DNA from: Scenedesmus sp. ARA3
Taxonomy: Eukaryota > Chlorophyta > Chlorophyceae > Sphaeropleales > Scenedesmaceae
Reading direction: 5' to 3'
Length of the DNA stretch: 30,828 nt
Assembly (NCBI GenBank): GCA_004335835.1
Contig: RWJK01001327.1
Span: 1-30,828 of the forward strand
Part shown: piece after piece, positions 20,369 through 29,418 of the stretch
Position numbering within the stretch: position 1 is the stretch's first letter
Layout: every line of letters begins with the position of its first letter
Position numbers and translations under genes: made by a program
Notes under the pieces: generated by a model
Seen by the model: only the letters and a program-made list of their open reading frames with translations
What the model was told of the DNA's origin: nothing
Databases searched by the model: none

Positions 20369-21827
20369 CCGCTTGCGCAACATATGTTTGTACATGTTGC
20401 TGTTTGTGTGTGTGTACGAATGTGCTGGGGTGTGGTAGTGTGTGTTGCCTGAGGGAATTTGTTAGCGCAGCATGGGTGTGGCGACTGGGGCGGTGCGGGG
20501 GTGGTTGTTGACAATGTGATCACGCATACGGCTGCGTTGGGTTCTGCTTTTGTTGGTTGCCAGACAGATGCTGCACGCGTGCTTGTCATCAAGCTGTTTT
20601 GTCTGCTGCTTTAGCACGCAATGGCTGCAGCATGCACCAGATGTTGGCTTTGAAGCAGTCGTGCTTCAAGGGGTTCTGCTGGTGTGCAAGCATACTGGGC
20701 TTCGCTCACAGCTACTGCTCGGTTGCAATCCTGCAGCCCCTTCAATGGGTTCTGCTGGTGTGCAAGCATACTGGGCTTCGATCGTAGCTACTGCTCACAG
20801 CACAGCCGCAGTGCTACGAGCAACAGCAGCTGATCAGAAGTTGGCAACCAGGGTGGGCATGCACACGCAGCGCTGTGCCAGCATGCTTGGCAGGCACAGG
20901 GTTGCACATTGCCGTCAACCTCTCTGCCGTGCTTGCAGGAAGGCTAGTTAGTTGATGCGCAGCACTGCTTGCACGCACAGGAGCTGTGGTACATTGCAAC
21001 AAATTTGCCGTGATAGCACGTTCATCGTTGAATAAGCGGAGTTGGCTTAGGTTAGGAACAGCTGCATACATCTTCTGGGTTTGATGGCTTGACCAGCAAC
21101 ACTGTGGTAACGTTGAGGATGTTGATGTCCCTCCCAAAACAGACCCAAAACATATAAGGAATGGTGCGGTGCAGACTAAGGCAGGCAGGCAGGCTGCTGC
21201 TTGGTGTGCACTGCGTAGGCAGGTACAGCTGCACTGCACAGTAAGCACTGCCGCAGTGACTGCAGCAGTTAAGGCTACTGTGTGTACCCTGCCCGGAGCA
21301 TTGATGGTTGCATGCCTCAAATTGTCAGCCCTCCACTGACTCAACAACACTTTGATGTATTTGTCACATCACGGTTGATTAGACACACAACCAGGCAGCT
21401 GGCGAGCATGCCAGGCTTTCATACCTGTTGTCCGGTGTTGGCCAACGCAGCAGTTGGCAACTTGCAGGAACTGCACTGTTGTTACACCACGTTCAAATGA
21501 AAACAGCACACGTACCAAGACTGACACCTGCTGTGCAGCTATCAATGGCAACTGATTGTAAGGGGTCTGCAGCAACTAGCAGTATAGCAGCGGCTGCCAG
21601 ATACGAGGACGTATTGCCGGGAAGCACGGACAGCATGCAGGTCTACCGAAGAGGTCACCACTAGGTAATGAGCCCAAAATTTTGGCAATAACCTTCAGCG
21701 AAGCGCAAGCGAGCCGGAGCAGGCTGGACGAGAGAGTAACAATCGGGACGCGGGCAAATGCCTATGACAACCACCCAAGTGTTACGTTTGCGTCAAAATT
21801 GATTTCAAATCGATTGATCGCTGACCC
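20369..21827. other. 3' flank of the P-domain gene; direct repeat and poly(A) candidate
   Basis: No supported gene. A direct repeat of about 62 bp (GGGTTCTGCTGGTGTGCAAG and following bases) occurs at 20663-20724 and 20740-20801. The first TGTAA on the plus strand is at 21557-21561, which would imply a 3' UTR of about 1.2 kb. The rest carries no splice-consistent ORF. Confidence 0.5.
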
Positions 21828-21833
21828 TATAAG
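21828..21833 (+). promoter_or_regulatory. Possible TATA box
   Basis: TATAAG lies about 260 bases upstream of the ATG at 22093, in a locally AT-richer stretch. Position fits a promoter with a moderate 5' UTR. There is no other support. Confidence 0.3.
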
Positions 21834-22092
21834 ACCACACGGTCTGTCCTGTTCTGGCCATGGATTGTGTCCTGCCGTTGTTCGTTTGCTTTCTCAAGGT
21901 TCCGAGCCTGCATCCTGCTGGTAGTATAGCTTTCTGCTTTTCTATAGTTAACAACTAGCTGAAGCGGCTGTGGTGAGCTGCTGGACATAAACGCACCGAA
22001 ACTCAAGCTGGCTACACTTGGCAACAGCAGAAGCAGCTCACGCCCGCTGTTTTTCTGATCCCGCCTACTACTGTTCAGAAGGCCTTGTCACG

Positions 22093-25000
22093 ATGCCGTC
22101 TTTCACAATCTTGAGGAGCTGCAAGCCGGCCCAACTAGCAGCTTGGTGTGCTCTTCTGCTGCTGTTTGTCCAGGTCACCCATCAGGCTCCAAGTGAGTTG
22201 TCAGATGCTGAGGCAATTGCAAGGAAAGTTTCTCGCCGTGTATGGTAGCACGTGTGAGCCAAGGTGCAAGCCTGGCACAGGTTTGCCCTGTACTGCTTGC
22301 AGGATGGCTGCTGCAAGGTTATTGGTGCTGCTCCCTGGTTGTTGGTGCTGTTGATGTGTATGGCATCTGCTCGCTGCGCTAAATCTAGTCTGTTTTGCCT
22401 TCTCTCGTACATGCAGCCGTCTACAACAACAAGTTCAACAAGACCTGCCGCTATGCAGCATACAACATCAGTGCTGAGCTGTTCATAAATGGCATCGATG
22501 GTGAGTTCACATCAGTGGCGACGATGAGCAAAGCAGCCTATCAGTGACTCAGGTCATTGTTGACATCTTATCAAGTGGCTCAACATGTCCATACATGCTT
22601 CTGCAGTGCAGTCTCTGTGTTCCTGCAAGCATGGCAGCGTGCTTTAAGGGTGTGCATGCCTGTGAGTCATGCTGCTTCTGTGCCCGCTGCTGCGACAACT
22701 GCTGCTGCAACTGCTTGCAGGAGGATATGCCTTCATCGCCCCGCTTGAGAGCAACATCGCAGTGAATGACTACCTGCAGCCATGGAAGGCCTGCTTTGGC
22801 CCCAACGAGCAGGTCGACATGAAGCTACTTCAAAGCGGCAAGAAGCTGCCATGCTTTTACAAGCAGAACAAGTGGGGCAATTATGACTACTGGTGAGTTC
22901 CTGCAAGGTTGGGGCTTGCAGGACAGGTGGATGCTGTGTCATCTCAATAAGACGCACGCCGGTCTGATATAGGGCATGCAACCACAGCACAGCGTGCCGT
23001 GGGAGGTTCCTGCAAGCATGCATGCAGATCATAGAAAGTTCCTGCAAGCATTCGCGCAACTAGTTGGCAGCAAGATGCTCTCCTGCAACAGCCATAGGGC
23101 TCATCTGCTTTTCAAAAGCAATGATGGAGTGTGATGCATGTTCCTACAAGCACAGACTCTCTGCGACTGTTGAGTAGCAAGGGCAAAATCTTCTGTACAG
23201 TCGCTGCGCCTCCTGCTTCCTGCAAGGCACTCTGTGTGATCGGCACTCCCCAAGCTGTCCTGCAAAGGGTTCTTGCAAGCTCCTGCTGCTGCTGGCACTG
23301 CTTTGCAGGGAGGAGAATGCTTGTGACATCCTCATCCGCACCAACTGCTACTGCTATGCCGTCAGCAAGTACGTAGGCAGCTACTGCGAGCCTGGCTTGG
23401 GGAGCACAGGGAAGCCATTTGTCCTGCCCGTGAAAGACTGCAAGGCTGCTGTTGAGGTGTGCGGGAGTAGCAGGGCTGGTGCTTCACTGCTATCTTGATT
23501 GTGCTGCATGCTACTTGAGCGGCATCTGCGCTATTGCTATGCTTGCAGGATGGCTGCATGCTGCTGCTGGTCCTGCCCTGCTGCCTCTCTTCAGCCGTGC
23601 TTATTCATGCCATGCAACCTTGCGAGTGCCAGTGAACTTACCTTTTGTAGCGGCAGCCGCATCACCTGTCCCATCTCATGCACAGCTGATGTGATCTGTG
23701 TGTTGGGGGTCTGCAGGGTGTGGTGGCCGATGGTGGCAAGCTGGTGGACCGCTGGACAGTCTACAACAAGCCGACAACAGACAGCCACTACATGGCATTG
23801 GCAGTGAAGCCAGCAGCAGACGCAGGCGACAGTGGTGACTTCCACTTCTGGAAGCTGGATGCTGACAAGACATGGTCGTACAAGGTACGAAGTCAGACTG
23901 TTTTGGGTTGCCCTCCCAACATCTATCTGCACAGGTTGCAGATATACTGATCTCATACACCTCTGCGTCTTCACAACAAGTTCCTCATGGTCCCCTTGCT
24001 GTTCGAAGCATGCTTGTGCGCATGTGATGCTGAGTTGTGTTGTTTCACTGTTTCCTGCAGGCTGGCGACACACTTTCCCGCAACTCCTACCGCAATGGCA
24101 CGCTGATTCGCGACATTGAGGCAGCAGACGCGCGGGGGGCGTACACCTCCTTCTGCGGGTGAGCCTGTGATTGCTGGTGACAGTGCTGCTGTGTGGTGGA
24201 GCAACGGTATCTTGCAGGATCAGTATCACTGCTGACAGCAGTGGCCTGCTGTTGTATCAGCACTAGTGAGAGCTGCCTTGATGTGGAGCACCTGCACGAT
24301 AGGCCAACATATGTGCTAGTGCTTCTCATCACGGCATCAGGTACCATTGCTGTGGCAGGATCACTGATCAACCTCTGCTGCTCCTTGTGTTTGCTCCTGC
24401 AGCTACTTCGAGGTGAACCCTGACTCCCACAAGCTGGTTGGGAACAGCTACTACTTCAGGTAAGCCCCTGCTATGCACAATCCTGTCCTGCAAACGGCAG
24501 CTTGCTGCATGTTGCGCGTTGAATCCAACTTGCTGTTGCCCTGGCAAGTGCTCTTTGTTTGGCATGGGAGTAGTGGAGGGTGTCCTGCAAGAGGTTACCT
24601 GCAAGCAGTGTCCTGCAGGCTATTTGCTGCAGGCTGATCCCTGCAAACTTGATCCAGCATGCTGATACAAGCAAGCATGTCCCTGCAGGCTGATTTTTGC
24701 CAAGCTCAAACTGCATTATACAAAAGCATTCAGTGGCAATTCCATTTTTTGCTGTGGGCCAGCTGATCTTCAATTGCTGCTGCTGGTGCTGCTGTTGTTC
24801 TGCTGCTGTATTTGTGCTGCTCTGCCCTTGCAGCAACCTGCCCGCCCGCTTCAAGCTGTGGCGGGACGTGGCGGTGAAGGGCTCTGTGCAGACACTGGAC
24901 AAGATCAGCCCCGGCTGGCTGGCAGCATACAAGGGCTACTACGCTGATGCAGGTGATCAGGGGTGAAATACTGCATATGCAAACAGTTAGGCTGTACCAG

Positions 25001-25329
25001 CTTTGTCACAATCTACTGCACATGAGACTGCCGGAGCACAGCGCTGACAGGTATTATTTGTAATGTTGTAACAAGACGACAAGTGCCGCATAAATTTGCC
25101 TTTGCGGATGCAGTCTGGCATCTCGGATGTTTCAGCCTCACACACAGTTTGGCACTGCGCATTTTGCTGCGGTGCTGCAGGCTGGGAGGATGGCCTGTAC
25201 CACCGCAGCCAGGCTGCCCGCATGGCCATGCCTACCAGCCGCAACGGTCACCCACACACCTACTCTGTGCGGCCAATGTCTGTTGAGGCAAAGGCAAATG
25301 CTGCTGCTGGAGCAAGCAACAACGTGTGA
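22093..25329 (+). CDS. Secreted Cys-containing protein of an uncharacterised family, 9 exons, 364 aa
   Basis: Exons: 22093-22192, 22417-22500, 22721-22892, 23309-23456, 23717-23884, 24061-24158, 24403-24459, 24834-24952 and 25181-25329. All phases agree and the total is 1095 nt with TGA. The N-terminus is a signal peptide (LAAWCALLLLFVQVTHQAPT). The mature protein has nine Cys, concentrated before residue ~165, including ILIRTNCYCYAVSKYVGSYC. The central block (~195-260) has YMALAVKPA, DFHFWKLDADKTWSYKAGDT, LIRDIEAADARGAYTSFCGY and FEVNP. From memory this resembles bacterial and viral proteins of unknown function with a 'D-[FY]-H-[FW]-[WY]-R-x-D-x-D-G-x-W-S-[HY]-K' signature, followed by an I-x-D-P/I-x-x-A and FCxYF block; no function is assigned to that family. 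The C-terminus is Ala/Asn-rich. Introns are rich in CCTGCAA motifs. Function unknown; secreted location is inferred. Confidence 0.88.
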
Positions 25330-28096
25330 GGCGCTTGGGTATGCCTGTTACTGCCGTGCGTGCTTGTTGGCGCTGGTGCTGCGAGCGTGCTGCCTGACAA
25401 GACCAGGCCATGGCTTGTGTTGGGTGCACACTTGCTGGCATGCGGACCTAGCATCCCCTTTTTGAATGTACTCTGATGCTGCTGATCTGCAGCAGCTGGT
25501 GATCTACTGGATTTTGGTTCTGCAGAAAGGTGCATAGATGTTCTGTGCTCTGTGCAGTGATCTCTCTGTGTGCATTAGCCTGTGTGACCACAAAGACTGT
25601 GCATGGGCCTGCAAATCACAATCGAGAATATAGCCTGTGGCACTTTGAGTGCATGTGTTTGGTGCTTTACTGGGATAGAGTGCAGAGCAGGCCAGGCGAA
25701 CCAATTGCCTGTGGCTAGCTCAGCTGTTGCTGCTGGTGTCGTGCTCCTGGCGCACCAATCAGCACAGCATCAGTACATGATGAGTGCAGCTGGTCTAGTG
25801 TGTGGTGTTGCTGGGTGGTGTGGTTCTGTGTACTGATGCCCTGATGTGCACTGCATGCAACACAGCATTGCGGGTCCTGCTGACCCAGCACGTTTGGCTA
25901 CTGGGACCGGTTAATGCTGCAACACAGCTGGCATTGTGCCAGCATTAGAACATACTCGTGACCCACATCTAATTTTGTACGTAATTTCCTATTACTATAC
26001 TCGGCACCATGTCGCTGCAGCTTTCACCTCTTGCAACGCATGCATGCTTCATGCATAGATGCCATGTGAGGTTGCCCTGTGGCAGCTGATACGGCGGATA
26101 GCATGCTGCGACTACTGTGCCGTTAGTATGCATTTTGTGACAGTTCAGCAGGTTTGGCTTGCGTTCCGAGGTGCGCAGAGTGGCGGGACTGTGCTGTATG
26201 CCACTGCTGCCTGTCATATTGTGCATGTGGTGTCTCTCGGTGGCTGAAGGGATGTTTTGAGCAGTGTGCATAGATGCTATTGCTAGTGCTTGATTGTTAA
26301 GAGGGCCGATTCAGAGCTTGGTGTGTGTCACCACTCATGTAGACCTGTCACTGACAACGCATGCAGGCAAGGCATGCCGTCTGCTGTGGCATCCCTGTGA
26401 CTTGAACCTGCTTGTGCGTTCTGCTGCTGCTGCTCGTCACTGCCACAGGCAGTGACTTGGTGTGTGTACAGCTGTTTTCCCTTTGTCAATGCAGTCGACG
26501 GCTGTGCCGCATGCTACTACTAGGTGCCACTTGGTACTGTTGCACCTTGTGGCCCCCATGAGAAGAGTGCAGTGTGGGGGTGTTTGATGGGGCTGTTTTA
26601 CTGATTGCGCCACAGTGTGGCTGCTTTGCAACCGTAGCGGTGCCTCCTGGTTGGGATCAGCAGCCAGCATGTCCTGCTGGCTTGTTTGTGGGGGTGACTG
26701 TATGCTTACTGTATGCTGTATCTACGTCGGCGCTGTGAATGCTGCCAACTGAGTGACGAAGGTTCAAGTCAACTCAATCACCATGCCTGCAGTGAAAGTC
26801 TGTAGGTGTTTTGTTTCCTGCAGGTTTTGATTTTAATATCAACCTAAAGCACTTTGGCAGAGGTGCTCATCTTTGGTATCTGCTTGCACAACGCATCCTA
26901 GCTGTGAGGCGACGTTCTGCGTAGCTGGTACGTTTACTTCACAGCTGCATCTCCATCGGGCCCTAGCATACTCTTAGTTATTTTCACCTGTCTCATACTG
27001 CACCAGAATCAAATCTGCATGCTGGAAATGGGAGGGATTATGCACAGGATTGCATTGCTTGCTCGGCAAGGGACCCGTGTATCACAGCGCTGCTGTGGTG
27101 GCGCTTGTGGCTTGGCGCCCCCTGGCTTCTGCAGTTGTGTGGCAGAACCAGGTGCATGCACACGTGTCAGATGTATACATATGTATGGCATGCCATTATG
27201 CATAGGTTTGTCTCGTCACAGGGATTCTGCTATCAACATTAGGTGGTGCCGTTGCGCACCATCCACAGCAACATTGCCAGTTCACTGTTCACTGTTTGTC
27301 GGTCACCAGCGGGCGACTCGAGCTCTGAGCACTGTCAGGGCGGTTTGGTGGCCTTGGCCTCAGGGCTCAACTCAATCTGTAGTATTTACTTTTGCATGTG
27401 CCTGGCGTCGATTGTGCGTCTGCTTACAGCAGGTACACGTGCTTTGCACTGTTGCCGCCTTGTTTTACAACAATCTCCCTTAGGGCGCTGGGGCAAGGTG
27501 TTGTCAGCTGAGCAGCATTGGACGCAAAGCCAGCCTCTGTTCGGACCTGTTGCCGTGCGCTGCTTTGTGGTTTATGTGGTGGCTGTGGTATGCGATGTAA
27601 CACGAGCGGCGCAACCTGCATGCTGTTCCCAGCAATCAAGTGATAAGACCGGCACTGCAAGGGTCACAAAGCCTTTGCGGCAATATACATGCTGCTAAAC
27701 AGTGGCCAGAAAGTCGTGCTCATCATGTTACCATGTGCGCCATTACAGCAGCAGACAGTGCTGACCACGGTGCAACTCTACCAGAGGCGCTGACAGGCGC
27801 CGTAACACAACCCAAACAGCAAGCGTGGCACGGCCCTGCCAGTACAACACATGCACACTGGAAATGACCCAGAGCATCCCTGTGCATCCCCCTCACTCCG
27901 CAAGCAAAGACATTGCAGCACCGTGCCCCAGCCCACCAGTGCAAGCAGCACCCTGCGTGCCTCACGCTGCTGAGATGAGCTTGTATCCTGCCAAGCGTGA
28001 CATGCTCCCTTTTTCATCTTCATCCTTTCTTCATGACACCTCCCGTGCCAGCACAGCCCTCGCCCTGCAGCGACGCGCAAGAGCTCCTTAGGGCGC
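25330..28096. other. Long gene-poor region between convergent genes
   Basis: About 2.8 kb with no exon I can support. The only plus-strand TGTAA is at 27596-27600; minus-strand TGTAA (TTACA) lies at 27465-27469 and 27424-27428. If these are used, both flanking genes have long 3' UTRs that overlap by roughly 130-170 bases. ORFs near 27019-27483 and 27243-27698 show no signal, domain or splice partner. The minus-strand gene's C-terminal coding end is echoed at 27962-27993. Confidence 0.5.
27962..27993 (-). repeat. Echo of the C-terminal codons and stop of the minus-strand gene
   Basis: This copies 28097-28128, about 135 bp past the real stop. On the minus strand it again reads YKLISAA-stop. 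GCTGCTGAGATGAGCTTGTA is identical in both. Confidence 0.88.
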
Positions 28097-28624
28097 TCAA
28101 GCTGCTGAGATGAGCTTGTACTCTGCCAGCTTCTGCCGCACTTGCTGGAAGGCGGCGGCAGTGGCGCTGCTCTCCAGCTCATCCACCAGCCTGTTGATCA
28201 CCTGCTGCAGTGGCCCGTCCAGCGCGTCCAGCGCAGCAGCAAGCACCTGCAGCAGCACACAGTGGGCCACGGACATGTGAAGCGTCAGCGCCAGTCACTG
28301 CGTGACGGCGTGCTGTGCCAGACCCAGAACAACAAAGACCACATCATGCAGAGATGCTGCTGCCGCCTCTGCTGCTGCTGCTGTTGGACAGTAGCTTGAA
28401 GCCAACACGCTGTGTCATCATGCCGCCACAGCCAGCATGGTCATTGTCACAGATGGTCAGCTTCTGTGCTGCTGCTGCTGCTGCTGCTGCCGCACCTTGT
28501 CCATGACCAGGCCCGCCTTGCCCTCCAGCTTGCTCTGCAGCCAGCTGCCCAGGCCCCTGGAGCGCTGCTCAGGGGCGGCCTCTGCCTCACCAGCCACACC
28601 CGCCTCCTGCGAGGCAAACATAGC

Positions 28625-28680
<56 letters not shown>

Positions 28681-29361
28681 CAGACAGGGTAGTGTAATGT
28701 CACTCAGGCAAGGGAGCAGGAGTTCACGAGGCAGACTGTCACAAACACATGCCTGTTCTTGCAGGGCACCTGTCAGTCGGCTGAGCACTCAGGGAGTGGG
28801 CAGGTGCCACACACACACACACATGCTATGAACATCACTAAACAAGATGCGGGCGGGGTTGTTGTGCTGGCGTTCTCTAGCGCCATTGAAGCTGTCATCG
28901 CTGATGTCTGAAAGCTGTGCATGCGCCCCCCTTTGGGCCTCTCTCTTGCTCCCCTTTCCTCCTCTCCCCTCCCCGCCGCATCCCGCGTCCCACCTCGGGG
29001 TTGGCTTCCACTTTGCCCTGCTTGCTCTGCATGCCACGCTGTTCCCAAAACCTCACCCCCAATTCCAACTCAGCACGTACTAAAAACATATACACGTCCA
29101 CCCTGCAGCCGCCGCACCTCAAGGTTGGCCTCCACCTCGCCATGCTTCTCGCCCCACTTTGGATTCCTGAACACCGTACCAACCCCTCCACCCCACCCAA
29201 CCACCCCAAAACACCGCCCCACCTCGGGGTTGGCCTCCACCTCGCCCTGCTTCTCGCCTATGAGCGGCGCCAGCGCATCCTGCAGGGCTGCAGGCACCAG
29301 CTCCCACACCTGCAGCAGCAGCAGCAGCAGCGGCAACAGCAGCAGCAGCGGCGGCGGCGGC

Positions 29362-29418
<57 letters not shown>

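Noticed and set aside
27019..27698. Overlapping plus-strand ORFs of about 150 aa
   Set aside because: Composition is Cys/His/Arg-rich and non-native looking, with no domain, signal peptide or splice partner.
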